Shown: positions 26,052 to 35,800 of the stretch, piece after piece
Position numbering within the stretch: the stretch's first letter is position 1
Layout: every line of letters begins with the position of its first letter
Source: Hymenobacter sp. DG01
GTDB lineage: Bacteria; Bacteroidota; Bacteroidia; Cytophagales; Hymenobacteraceae
NCBI RefSeq assembly: GCF_006352025.1
Contig: NZ_CP040936.1
Coordinates: 3,784,001 to 3,848,000, forward strand
Reading direction: 5' to 3'
Length of the DNA stretch: 64,000 bases
The notes under the pieces: model-generated
What the model was told of the DNA's origin: nothing
Database searches by the model: none
What the model saw: the letters and a program-made list of their open reading frames with translations, nothing else
Position numbers and translations under genes: made by a program

Positions 26052-26828
26052 ATGCTCGCTACATACCCGTACCAGGGCCGCACGTTTGCCTTCGACCCGG
26101 CGGCACCGCTGGATATTTCTTTGCCCCTGGCTCCCGGCGCGGGGCAGGTGAACTGCTTCTGGGCCGAGCCGGTGCAGTTCGAGGTGATTCGGGTGGGTAG
26201 CTTCGTGGGCAGCGTGGCGCAGGGCGGCAGCACCAACTACCAGCGCGTGCACCTCACGCCCCACGGCAACGGCACCCATACCGAGTGCTACGGCCACATT
26301 TCCGCTGACCCCCAGGCCACCCTTGACCGGTGCCTGCGGCGGTTTCTGTTCGTGGCCCGGCTGGTATCGGTGCAGGCCCGGCCCCAGCCCAACGGCGACG
26401 AGGTGGTGCTGCTGGAAGACGTGCGCCGGGAGTTGAAAAGTGGCCCCGATGCTCACCTGCGGCCCGAAGCCCTGGTGCTGCGCACCCTACCCAACCATAA
26501 AAGCAAGCGTAGCCGGCAGTACTCGGGTACCAACCCTACCTACCTGGAGCCCGCCCTGTCGGAGTATCTGGCCGCTCACCACATCGAGCACCTGCTGCTG
26601 GATTTGCCCAGCGTGGACCGGGAAGAGGACGGCGGGCAGCTGCTGGCGCACCACGCCTTCTGGCAGTACCCAGCGGCCACCCGCACTGCGGCCACCATCA
26701 CGGAGCTCATCTTCGTACCCGACGAGGTGGAGGATGGCCTCTACCTGCTCAACCTGCAGGTTACAAGCCTGACGCTGGATGCCAGCCCCAGCAAGCCCAT
26801 CCTGTACGCGTTGTATAGTGGTGGGTAG
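26052..26828 (+). CDS. Cyclase family protein (metal-dependent formamidase-like)
   Basis: This 258-residue protein belongs to the cyclase/kynurenine formamidase superfamily. The metal-binding signature appears as HGNGTHTECYGH (about 71-82), matching the family's HxGTHxD-type motif except that Glu replaces Asp. A second conserved segment, LLLDLPSVDREEDGG, followed by HHAFW, would supply further active-site residues. Members hydrolyse amides or cyclic substrates, for example N-formylkynurenine. No kynurenine pathway genes are nearby, so the substrate remains open. Confidence 0.8.
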   Translation: MLATYPYQGRTFAFDPAAPLDISLPLAPGAGQVNCFWAEPVQFEVIRVGSFVGSVAQGGSTNYQRVHLTPHGNGTHTECYGHISADPQATLDRCLRRFLFVARLVSVQARPQPNGDEVVLLEDVRRELKSGPDAHLRPEALVLRTLPNHKSKRSRQYSGTNPTYLEPALSEYLAAHHIEHLLLDLPSVDREEDGGQLLAHHAFWQYPAATRTAATITELIFVPDEVEDGLYLLNLQVTSLTLDASPSKPILYALYSGG

Positions 26829-26901
26829 TAGGTAGCTGGATTGGTGATGAAAGCGTCGTTCTGATAAGCAGGTCCTTGTTCACATTCTACTACCAATTAC
26901 G

Positions 26902-26969
26902 CATCACCCTACAACGTTAACGGCCTCCGCTGCAGCTGCAGCGGAGGCCGTTAACGTTGTAGGGTGATG
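26902..26969. repeat. Perfect 68-bp palindrome between convergent genes
   Basis: Positions 26902-26935 are the exact reverse complement of 26936-26969 with no spacer; the centre is TGCAG|CTGCA. It lies between the ends of the cyclase gene and a minus-strand gene whose stop codon is five bases away. It lacks a strong T run, but the hairpin could stop transcription from both sides. Confidence 0.9.
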
Positions 26970-26974
26970 GGGGC

Positions 26975-27250
26975 TTAGTTCAGCCACACCGTCAGGAGCA
27001 TTTCGAAGCGGTGCGGGCCGTAGGCGTTGTAGTAGGGCGCCTCGCCCTCGAAGCCGAGCACGTGCACCAAGGGCATGCCCTCGGTGCGCGAATCAACTAT
27101 ACGCACGGGGTAAAGCCGACCTTCCTCGGGCCAGTCGCCCACGTGGTTGTAGGGGCGCTGGCTGGCGTCGATGCAGCGGGCGTAATCGATGAAAGGAGCA
27201 TGGCGGGTAGCTTCCGCCAGCGTCAGGTTGGCAACTTCGTACTTAGGCAT
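26975..27250 (-). CDS. Small conserved-looking hypothetical protein
   Basis: This 91-residue cytoplasmic protein starts MPKYEVANLTLAEATRHAPF and contains RPYNHVGDWPEEGRLYPVRI and GPHRFEMLLTVWLN. I recognise no family; the Trp/Tyr-rich beta pattern suggests a small globular domain. The ATG at 27250 is preferred, because the in-frame extension to 27382 is rich in Cys/Phe/Pro and does not look coding. It ends at the large palindrome. Confidence 0.6.
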   Translation of the reverse strand: MPKYEVANLTLAEATRHAPFIDYARCIDASQRPYNHVGDWPEEGRLYPVRIVDSRTEGMPLVHVLGFEGEAPYYNAYGPHRFEMLLTVWLN

Positions 27251-27679
27251 ACGTGGGTCGGGATGGAGAAAACAGCTGCTACCCCACGGTGTCCGGCCAA
27301 AGCCGGGTGAGCAGGGGAGCCATTCGGTGAGAAGAGCTGAAAACGATGCGCTCAATATGCCAAAGGTACAGTCTCCAAACAAGACCTAGTACCTTGGCCG
27401 ATGCTAGTTGTCCAACGCCCGGCACTTTCGGATTGTTCTATTAAAGAGTAAGAAAATGCCTACCCCACGCCAGAACCCTTGTATTGTGCAAGCGGCTCTT
27501 TGCTAATGTAAACTGGTGAATATACGGGCGCAGCATCCAGTCCCGGTACGCCCCGAAAAGTTGCCGTCGCGCGGCTTAAACCAAGCTAGCTCTACGTAGG
27601 TTTAGTGTGGTAAAACCCTGTGCTGGATATGGTTAGCTAATGCGCTGGCGCCTTTCGTTCCTGCATCCCGGCAGGGTGC
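27251..27679. other. Intergenic region, nothing identified
   Basis: This 429-base gap separates two minus-strand genes. It is moderately AT-rich around 27420-27640. I find no ORF with coding character, no tRNA-like fold and no clear terminator for galK. Confidence 0.4.
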
Positions 27680-28849
27680 CTACCCCTCCGCCGGAGCCGG
27701 ATACTCACTGACGCCGGCCACGATGGAGGCCGTGTAAGTTTCGAGGGAAAGGCCCAGCTGCTGCTGGTAGGCCGCCGTTTGGTGGGCAATAAAGGACTCT
27801 ACCTGGGCCGGCGCCACCAAGTTAATAGTACAGCCCCCGAAGCCACCACCCATCATGCGGGCCCCGTACACGCCGGGCGCCGATTGGGCCGTAGCCACCA
27901 GCACGTCTAGCTCCCGACAGCTTACCTCGTACTGGTCGCGCAGGCCGGCATGGGAGGCGTACATTTCCTGGCCAAAAGCCTGCAGATCGCCGGCCAGCAG
28001 GTGCCGCCCGGCTGCCTCTACCCGCCGGTTTTCCTCCGTCACGTAGCGGCAGCGCCGGTACACCACGTCGCCCAGCTCGGCCGCGTGCTGCTGCACCTGC
28101 TCGGGGGTAGCGTCGCGCAGGGTTTCAAGGGTAGGGTAGTGCTGGCGCAGTACAGCCACGCCCTGCTCGCACTCTTGGCGGCGGGTGTTGTACTCGGAGC
28201 TGGCCAGGGAGTGTTTCACGCCCGAGTTGCAGAGCACCACCTGTGCCGCCGTCGTGTCGAAGGGGAAGTACTCGTACTCTAAAGAGCGGCAGTCGAGGCG
28301 CACCACCTGGCCTTGGCGGCCGAAGAGGCTGGCAAACTGGTCCATGAGGCCACACTGCACCAGGGCAAACTCGTGCTCGGCTTTCTGGGCCATGTGGGCC
28401 AGAGTCATACGGTCGAGCTGCGTACCCAGCAGGTGGTCCAGGGCAAAAGCCAGCCCGCACTCTACCGCCGCCGACGACGACATACCCGCTCCCATCGGAA
28501 TATTGCCCCCGAACACGCAGTCGAAGCCTGGCACCACTATGCCCCGTTTCTGAAACTGCGCCACCACGCCCAACAAGTAGTTAGCCCAGCCCGTGGAGGA
28601 GCGCTGCACCCCGGCCGCCGCTACCGAAAACCGCTTGTTCAGGTCGTGGGCTACCAGCCGGATGGTGTCGGTCTGGTTCAGGCCCACGGCAAAGAAAATT
28701 TCCTTGTCCACGGCTGCTGGCAGCACGAAGCCGGCGTTGTAGTCGGTGTGTTCCCCAATTAGGTTGACGCGGCCGGGTGCCCGCACCAGCAGGGGCTCAT
28801 GCTGAAACTGTTGGCGAAACGAGGTGGCAATGGCGTGGGCTAGCTGCAT
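27680..28849 (-). CDS. galK: Galactokinase
   Basis: GalK phosphorylates galactose to galactose-1-phosphate using ATP, the first step of the Leloir pathway. The 389-residue sequence shows the galactokinase signature GRVNLIGEHTDYNAGFVLP near the N-terminus, the GHMP phosphate loop GGNIPMGAGMSSSAAVE, and the C-terminal MMGGGFGGCTINLV motif. The start at 28849 gives the usual length. The DUF5686 gene ends 124 bases upstream on the same strand. No galT or galM is adjacent. Confidence 0.95.
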   Translation of the reverse strand: MQLAHAIATSFRQQFQHEPLLVRAPGRVNLIGEHTDYNAGFVLPAAVDKEIFFAVGLNQTDTIRLVAHDLNKRFSVAAAGVQRSSTGWANYLLGVVAQFQKRGIVVPGFDCVFGGNIPMGAGMSSSAAVECGLAFALDHLLGTQLDRMTLAHMAQKAEHEFALVQCGLMDQFASLFGRQGQVVRLDCRSLEYEYFPFDTTAAQVVLCNSGVKHSLASSEYNTRRQECEQGVAVLRQHYPTLETLRDATPEQVQQHAAELGDVVYRRCRYVTEENRRVEAAGRHLLAGDLQAFGQEMYASHAGLRDQYEVSCRELDVLVATAQSAPGVYGARMMGGGFGGCTINLVAPAQVESFIAHQTAAYQQQLGLSLETYTASIVAGVSEYPAPAEG

Positions 28850-28973
28850 AGCAAGACGGGGGCTGAAGTTCGGGGAAGAGGTAGGGCCGCTGCCTGCAGC
28901 GGTGAAGATATTGGTACGAAGACCAGCTATTTTTTGCCGTGGAAGATGTTGGCCTCGCGGCTCGCACCTCATC

Positions 28974-31487
28974 TTATAGCTTGAACTGAAAGCTCACCTT
29001 TACGCCGAAGGTGCGGGCGCCGGGCGCATCACGGTAGGTAAGCCGGTGCAGGAAATCGACCCGCGCCACCTTGAAGATGTTCTCGATGCCGTAGCCTACC
29101 TCGGCATAGGGCGTGCGGCCCAAGGGCCGAAACGAGGGGAGGGGTCCGCCATTGACGGGGTCTTCCTGGGGAATGATGCGCCGGTTGGCCTCCCGGACGC
29201 TGCCCCAAAGCAGGTTGCCGGTAGCCACCAGCCGCCAGTTCAGCTGCTTAATGGCCGGCAGGGAGTTTAGCAGAAAGCCATCGAACTGGTTTTCCAGCCG
29301 GAAAGCCACGTACTGGTCGCTCACGAACTCAAAGTAGCGCATCAGGTTGAAGGCCCCGGAGTTGTAGAAGGGCGACTGATTGCCCAGATGAGTTTTCAGC
29401 ACGGGGTAGGGCACTGTGCTCGGGATGTAGCCCGCGTCGAGGCGGTAATCGGTGCGGCCCAACTGGCCCAGCCGGATGCTCTGGTCGATGAGCAGGTTGA
29501 ATTTCTGGTAGCGGAAATCCGAGCCCAGCACGTCGTCCACGCCCAGGGTGTAGCGCAGGGTAAACACCGGCCAGCGCTTCAGGCCAATGGCCGTGCGGCG
29601 GTTCTGGTTGTTTTCTACCAGCACCTCGTCGCGGGCGTAGCGCGATTCCAGCACGATTTCCGACAGGTCGAAGTGGTCGTTGGTGGGCGCGCCGGGGCGA
29701 GTTTCCTGGGTGTAGTAGGCAAACGGGTACAGGGGCCGGAACTGCTGGTGGCGCAGCATCACGCGCTGGGTGAACCCCCGGAACAGGTCTGACTGCAAAG
29801 CCACCGTGGTCAGGTCGCGGCGCAGGGGCCGGCTGCTGCTGATATTGCCCAGGCGGGCCGAAGCCTCAAACAATGGGTTTTCCAAGGCATAATCGTTGTC
29901 GAGCAGGGCTACCTGGTCCAGGTCCTGGCGGTGCTCGAAGTTGGCTACGGTCCAGCGGCGCCGGTCCAGCACGCGCTGCACCCGCAGGCCGTACTTAAAG
30001 CGCCCGTCGCGGGTACCATAGGCCAGGTAGGTACGCAATAGCCAGTCGCGGCTCAGCTCGGGGGTAGTCCGGAAGCCCACCCGGAAGCGGTGGCCCTCAA
30101 TGCTGTTGAAGCTATACGCCGTCAGGATAGGGCCCAGGTCCACCTTGCCCACGCGGTAGTAGCCGTTCACGGCCACATCGGCCAGCTCCAGCAAGGAGCG
30201 TACGGCCGGCAGCTGCCGCACCGAGTCGAGCACCATCAGGGTCGCCTGCTCCTCGCGGCTCAGGGAGTCGGGGCGGTTCTGGTCAAAGAAATCCTTCGGG
30301 CCATTAAAGGCCGAGGCCAGGGTTTCCAGGGGCCGGTCGTAGAACGGCAGGGGCTTGGGCTGATTCACCACGAAGCCCGAGTTGACCGTCGTGAACCGGG
30401 CCAGTACACCCGTGCTGCCCTTGGTGGGCTTGATGCCGATAACCACCCGGGTACGGCGGGGCAGCTCGCCGCCCGCAGGGGTAGGGGCCATTTCCTGGTA
30501 CACCCGTACCTGCTCCACGAAGTTAAGATTGGCCTCGGGGCTAACGGCCAGGTCCAGCCGGCGCAGGGCGTAGGTATCGGTGGTAATCCAGATGGTGCCC
30601 GTGAAGGCCAGATCCTGGGGCCGCCGCGGCTTCACCCCAATCTGGTAGCAAAAGTTCGGCCCGAGCATTACGGAGTCCTGCAGCTCGTACTCGTACGTGA
30701 ACTTCCAGCCGTCGGCAATGGGTGAAATAAAGTCCTTACCCAGCAGCTGCTGCCAGTTGCGGTAGAAGTCCCAGTCCTGAAACGAGGAGCCCATAATCTG
30801 CGACACCACTGAGCCCTCGCGGGGAGCCGCACCGCGCATCTGGGTGCGCACAATTTCTTCGCGCTTGCGCAGAGGCTCGTTGTTCTGGTAAAAGCGTGAG
30901 AGAACTTCGGAGGCGAAGATGGGCACCACGGGCTTGCCCTGAGCATCACGCGAAATGCCCAGGCTGTCAGCTACCTGGGTCATCTGGCGCAGCACCTTGC
31001 GGCGACTAATCTGGTCGGGCAGGTTGTTGAGTGATACTTCCGTACGGTTGTAGCTCTCAAACTCGAAAGCCCGCAGGTTGCGCTTATCGTTGCGGGCCTT
31101 GTGCTGCTGTACCCGGCGCAGAATAACGTAGGCCGGATTCTCGCGGGGCCGTACTACTACCTCTCCCAGTGATACGCTGCCGCTGCCCAGGCTGAAGTGG
31201 ACAGTTTGCTGCGCGGGGGCAGAGGCTACCCCACGCTTCTGAGCCGCGAAGCCGATGGCGGAGGCTACCAGGGTATCAACCGGGCCGGTTACAATCAGCT
31301 GGTAGCGTCCGTGGTCGTCGGCGGTGGTGCCCTGGCTGGTGCCGCGCACAAACACGGAAGCAAACGGTACAGGCTGCCCAGTGGCTGCTTCTGTTACGCG
31401 GCCGCTGAATAGTATTTTCTGCGCCCAGGCCACCGGCGCGCCCAGCAGGAGCAGGAGCAGACAAAGCAGCAAAGACACGGATTTCAT
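28974..31487 (-). CDS. DUF5686 outer membrane protein with carboxypeptidase-like domain
   Basis: This 837-residue protein has a signal peptide (LLLCLLLLLLGAPVAWAQ) and an N-terminal carboxypeptidase-regulatory-like Ig domain (FSGRVTEAATGQPVPFASVF, about 27-110). A DUF5686 region follows, beginning with NPAYVILRRVQQHKARNDKR. The C-terminal half is rich in aromatic beta-strands and ends in KVSFQFKL, as expected for an outer membrane barrel. The family is common in Bacteroidetes and uncharacterised. ATG 31487 is preferred to a GTG two codons upstream. Confidence 0.85.
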   Translation of the reverse strand: MKSVSLLLCLLLLLLGAPVAWAQKILFSGRVTEAATGQPVPFASVFVRGTSQGTTADDHGRYQLIVTGPVDTLVASAIGFAAQKRGVASAPAQQTVHFSLGSGSVSLGEVVVRPRENPAYVILRRVQQHKARNDKRNLRAFEFESYNRTEVSLNNLPDQISRRKVLRQMTQVADSLGISRDAQGKPVVPIFASEVLSRFYQNNEPLRKREEIVRTQMRGAAPREGSVVSQIMGSSFQDWDFYRNWQQLLGKDFISPIADGWKFTYEYELQDSVMLGPNFCYQIGVKPRRPQDLAFTGTIWITTDTYALRRLDLAVSPEANLNFVEQVRVYQEMAPTPAGGELPRRTRVVIGIKPTKGSTGVLARFTTVNSGFVVNQPKPLPFYDRPLETLASAFNGPKDFFDQNRPDSLSREEQATLMVLDSVRQLPAVRSLLELADVAVNGYYRVGKVDLGPILTAYSFNSIEGHRFRVGFRTTPELSRDWLLRTYLAYGTRDGRFKYGLRVQRVLDRRRWTVANFEHRQDLDQVALLDNDYALENPLFEASARLGNISSSRPLRRDLTTVALQSDLFRGFTQRVMLRHQQFRPLYPFAYYTQETRPGAPTNDHFDLSEIVLESRYARDEVLVENNQNRRTAIGLKRWPVFTLRYTLGVDDVLGSDFRYQKFNLLIDQSIRLGQLGRTDYRLDAGYIPSTVPYPVLKTHLGNQSPFYNSGAFNLMRYFEFVSDQYVAFRLENQFDGFLLNSLPAIKQLNWRLVATGNLLWGSVREANRRIIPQEDPVNGGPLPSFRPLGRTPYAEVGYGIENIFKVARVDFLHRLTYRDAPGARTFGVKVSFQFKL

Positions 31488-31798
31488 ACACACAGCTTAT
31501 ACGGACACTCAGGCGCAGGTTCGGTAACAAGATACTGCTAACCCCGCACCAAACGCATGGGCCGCCAAAACTTGCTCCTGCAGGCACGGTGCGTGCCTCC
31601 CCGGTCCAACGCCGCAGGCCTCCGATCAGTTAACGTTGCTGGCCTCCGGCTAGATTTGGCGCTCCTAAAGGGGGAGGCTACTTCGTGGAGGCACCGCCGG
31701 TATCAACCGGCCGGATACCTACGGCGTCGGACTGGGGTAGGGGCGCAGGTGTCTTTATGAAATGGCGCAGTAGTATAGGCCAAGGCATCAAGCTTAGG
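31488..31798. other. Intergenic region
   Basis: This 311-base gap between two minus-strand genes shows a small hairpin near 31578-31598 (GGCACGGTGCGTGCC) and a GGGGTAG word at 31734. No gene or regulatory site can be called. Confidence 0.35.
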
Positions 31799-32752
31799 CT
31801 ACTTCGGACATTCTTCCCGGGTCAGAGTCTCATTGATGCTGATGGCGGTGGCGCTACCCTCGGCGGCAGCCAGAATGGCCTGCTGGGTACCTGGCGTAAT
31901 GTCACCGGCGGCGTAGAGGCCGCGCACTGTAGTCTGCTGCTTTTTATCAACCCAGATGGCGCCCTTGCTGGTCAGGCGGCACCCCATCTGCTCGGCCAGG
32001 GTGCTGCGCTGGTGCTGATGGGCATGGATGAACACAGCTGTGCGGGCCAGCTTCTCGCCCGAGGCGAATACAATGTACCGCAGCTCACCCTCCGTGGTAC
32101 CTTCCAGCCGTACAACCGGCTCTTCGCGCACCTGGATTTTCTGCTGGCGCAGGCGGCGGCGGGCATTTTCGGTCAGGAAGCCAGGCCCATCAATACAGGC
32201 CACCACATCCTTGCTCCAGCGACTCACCAGCAAAGCCAGGCCGGTTACCATTTTGGCGCGGCCGTACACGGCCAGCGGCTGGTCGCGCACTTCCCAACCG
32301 TGGCAGTAGGGGCAGTGTAGCACCCCACGTCCCCACAGGTCGCGCATACCGTCAATGGGTGGTAGCTCATCTTCCACGCCCGTAGCCAGCAGTACCTTCC
32401 GGGCCGTGAGGGTGGAGGTGCGGCCTGTGGTGCCTTCCAGGGTCAGCTCGAAGAAAGGGCCTAGTGGGGTCAAGCTCACCACCCGAGCTTCCCGGATTTC
32501 GACGGTAGCATAGGCCGCCAGCTGTTCCCGACCCAGGCGTAGTAAATCGGCGGGCTGGGTTCCGTCACGGGTGAAGAAGCCCTGCACGGCGGGCGAGGGC
32601 GTGTTGCGCGGGGCACCCCCATCCAGCACCACCACCTTGCGCAGGCAGCGACCCAGCACCAGCGCGGCGCTAAGGCCGGCGCTGCCGGCACCTATAATAG
32701 CAACGTCGATATCGGGGAGAGACTGGGCAGGCAGGCGGTGACGGGGAGGCAT
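31799..32752 (-). CDS. Thioredoxin-reductase-like FAD oxidoreductase
   Basis: This 317-residue flavoprotein has an FAD-binding GAGSAGLSAAL (21-31), ATGVEDELP, the redox-active pair C147-P-Y-C150 in LHCPYCHGWE, an NAD(P) region (about 160-185), and the C-terminal GLYAAGDITPG. The CPYC motif and GWE context are typical of stand-alone thioredoxin reductase-like disulfide reductases; a similar layout occurs in enzymes that make dithiol natural products (GliT/HlmI). No biosynthetic cluster is present here, so a general redox role is likelier. A strong terminator lies on its 5' side, ending the gene upstream. Confidence 0.88.
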   Translation of the reverse strand: MPPRHRLPAQSLPDIDVAIIGAGSAGLSAALVLGRCLRKVVVLDGGAPRNTPSPAVQGFFTRDGTQPADLLRLGREQLAAYATVEIREARVVSLTPLGPFFELTLEGTTGRTSTLTARKVLLATGVEDELPPIDGMRDLWGRGVLHCPYCHGWEVRDQPLAVYGRAKMVTGLALLVSRWSKDVVACIDGPGFLTENARRRLRQQKIQVREEPVVRLEGTTEGELRYIVFASGEKLARTAVFIHAHQHQRSTLAEQMGCRLTSKGAIWVDKKQQTTVRGLYAAGDITPGTQQAILAAAEGSATAISINETLTREECPK

Positions 32753-32828
32753 ACGCAGAGTATTTTCGTCTGCCTATACCGGCAAAGCTGCCTGGGGGTT
32801 AGGCTCAGGTTTAGGGATACGAGTAAGT

Positions 32829-32878
32829 AGTCCAACAAAAAAGCCTTTCCCGGCTGGGAAAGGCTTTTTTGTTGGACT
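32829..32878. terminator. Strong bidirectional-type terminator
   Basis: Two 23-base arms are perfectly complementary around a GGCT loop and include runs of A and T. It lies 16 bases beyond the stop of the minus-strand surface protein gene at 32894. Confidence 0.92.
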
Positions 32879-32893
32879 GACTGATTTCGCAGA

Positions 32894-35800
32894 CTACTCT
32901 TTGATCAAACGCTTAGTGAAGGTTTGACCATTGCCCTGAATGGTGAGCAGGTAAGTGCCTTTGGGCAGGTTGTCGAGTCGGATAGACTGAGTAGTACTGC
33001 CTTGCTGCGAGAGGATACGTACGGTGCGGCCTGCCAGGTCAGTTATCTTAACCTGATAGGTACCACTCGACAAAGCTGTCAAGTTCAGGAACGTGGTAAT
33101 GGTAGCAGCCGCTGGGTTGGGGTACACGGTTACATCGGTAGCGGACGTGAAGCGCACCGTTTGCACATCGCTGAGGATAGAGCTACCATCAAAGTCAACT
33201 TGACGCAAGCGGTAGTACATCGTGCCCCGGGCCTGATTAGCTGCCTTGGCATCCACGAAGCTGTAGTCGTGCGCGGATGTAGTAGTCCCTTGGCCTTTCA
33301 CCTCGCCAACCTTCTGGAAGGTAGTACCGTCCAGGCTACGCTCCACTACAAACCGGTCGTTGTTGAGTTCCTGGCTCGTGTTCCATAATAGTCTGGCGTC
33401 CTGACCGTTAGTCTGAGCCTTGAAGCTTACCAGAGTTACGGGCAGAGGGGCAGCCGCAGTGTTTCGACGGAAGAAAGCATCGGTTGTTGCGTTCAGGTAG
33501 CCGGGGCCCGTAGAAGCGCTACCGCTGTAGGCAGGGTCATAGATATCAACTAGGCCGTTGAAGTTATCGTCATGATAATACGGAGAGGTGATATCGAGGA
33601 AGTTCGGAATACCGTTACTGTTAGCGTCCTGTAGGAATTGTGAGAGTGTGGTAGCACCGTAGCCGGAGCCATTGGTAGTCACCGGATAATAAGCGCTTTT
33701 CTCCGGGTTATTGAGGGCAAACTGGCGGGCCAATGCTACGATGTCATCGCCGGCAGCTCCACTGCCATTCAAATCAAATCCTTCCGACCAGTCAGACGTT
33801 TGAGCATAAATGGGACGAGTTGTGCGGGTAGCGTTGTCGTTGTCAGAGTCCAGATCGAACATATCTGGCGTGCTATCCCCATCGGTATCAGCCCGGAGGG
33901 TAATGGAGTTGCCCCCCGAAACGTTACCATCATAAGCATCACGGATACCGTCTCTGTCAGAATCAGTGTTGAAGTTAGCCTGATTCTTACGGGTATTATA
34001 GGTAACAGAGGGTAATGCCTCCATTTCATCCGTAATGCCATCATTATCAGAGTCTAGGTCCAGGAAGTTGTAGTTACGTGCCGTCTGACCGTTGGCCGTG
34101 AAAGCTTCTTGGTCATTGTCAGGCAGAGTGTAACGCACGGTGTTTACTTCTGTGCCTCCCACTCGGGCGTTAGCTGTTCCTCCCGTACCACGGTTTTCTA
34201 CGGCGTTAGGTAGTCCGTTGGCACCAACTGAGTTGGCTATTGTCCCGACAGAAGTAGTGCCGTTAGTGATGGAGTTGATGAAACGACCTTGAGCGGTGCT
34301 ATAACCGCTAGACTGCGTGGCAGTAGCGTCGTTGGTCCAAATAAGGGAGGTCAAACCCGCTTCAAACGAGTCTGTTAGCCCATCATTATCAGAATCTAGG
34401 TCGAAGTGATTGGGGATTCCATCTCCGTCTGTATCGAAAATATCGTTCACCCCATTGTTATTCAGGTCGCGGAATGCTCCGAAGATTGGGTGCACGTAAT
34501 CTACGTCTAGGTAGCGAACAGGGGAGTTGGCGTCAGCAAATGCACTGGGGTCAACGCTGGTGGTCCCTGAAAACGACTCGACTACATCCAAAATACCATC
34601 ATTATCGTCGTCAATATCTGTATCATCGGTTACGCCATCACCATCATTGTCGCACACATAGATGGTAGTATAAGTGAGGTTGTTAGCGGCACTTACGAAA
34701 CCATATGTCCATGTGTTTACTGTTACCGCGTTGCCGGGCGTGGAGGTAGTATTGTTACCCCAGGCATGAGCCGGGCTGACAGTACCATTCAAACTAGAAG
34801 TGTTTAGCGCTGCGATGTTTGTATCATCCCAGTACAAAACATCTGTTCCTGCAGAAGAAGGGCGAACATTCCGAACAGAAAATCCACCTTCATTATTCTC
34901 AGCGTCGTAGAGTGGGAAATTGACTGCGGCCCCTCGGTTGGTGAAACTGTAGGTGATAGGCTGGCCTGCTGGTACCCGAACATTGTTTACTAATCCGTCC
35001 CAAATGATGGTCGCCGATGAACCACCAATTACATCAGTAGTCAACGTGCGGGTGTTGCCACTGTAGGTGATAGTTATATCAAAGCGGCCAGTTTCGGAAG
35101 AGGTAGTAGTAAAAGCTACTTCGGTATTACCACTGCGGCAATAAGGCTGGGGTGTAATGGATACTGTCGGAACAGTAGTGCTGGGCCAGATGCTAGGGTC
35201 AGGGTCGTTAACAAAGCTAGGATACTGTAAGTAAGCCTTATTGCCATTCTGGCTTTTACGCCGCTCCGCTATGGTATTACGGGTTGCATTGGCTGTAGAG
35301 CCGAACTCATTGGTAACGAAAAAGAAGGCATAAGGACGGAGCCCTGCCAAATCGATGGCTTTTATATAGTACGTGTTAGGGTTGCTGCGGCTTTCCACAA
35401 GTGGGTACAGCGTGAATTTGCTGGAAAGCAGGTTAGCGGCAGACAACGTAGAAAACGACCAGAACTTGCTGAATAAGCGGCCATTTTTCACCAGATTATC
35501 GGTGCCCGTTACGGTAAAGTCCCATATGTCGTATACACTGTACAACTTGTTATTGGTCGTTCCGTTGCCGAACGTGGTACTAGGAGTTTTTAGGTCATTA
35601 AAACTACCTTGAGTGCCTTGGCTCGTATATTCACCTACCTGAGTGAATTCAACGAAGAAGTCCTGGGTGGAGCCTGTGTTGTTCGTGTAAATCAGTGGGA
35701 TATATCCACCGGCAGCAGGACTTGGGCCCGCCGCCGCTTGCGCATATGTATCAATCACCCCTGCTTGACCTGACCGTAGTTGATACGTATTCGTGGTGGT

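Noticed and set aside
33800..34640. CRISPR-like array suggested by repeated motifs
   Set aside because: The repeats are codons for Asp-rich thrombospondin type 3 units inside one long gene; spacing and sequence vary and the frame stays open.
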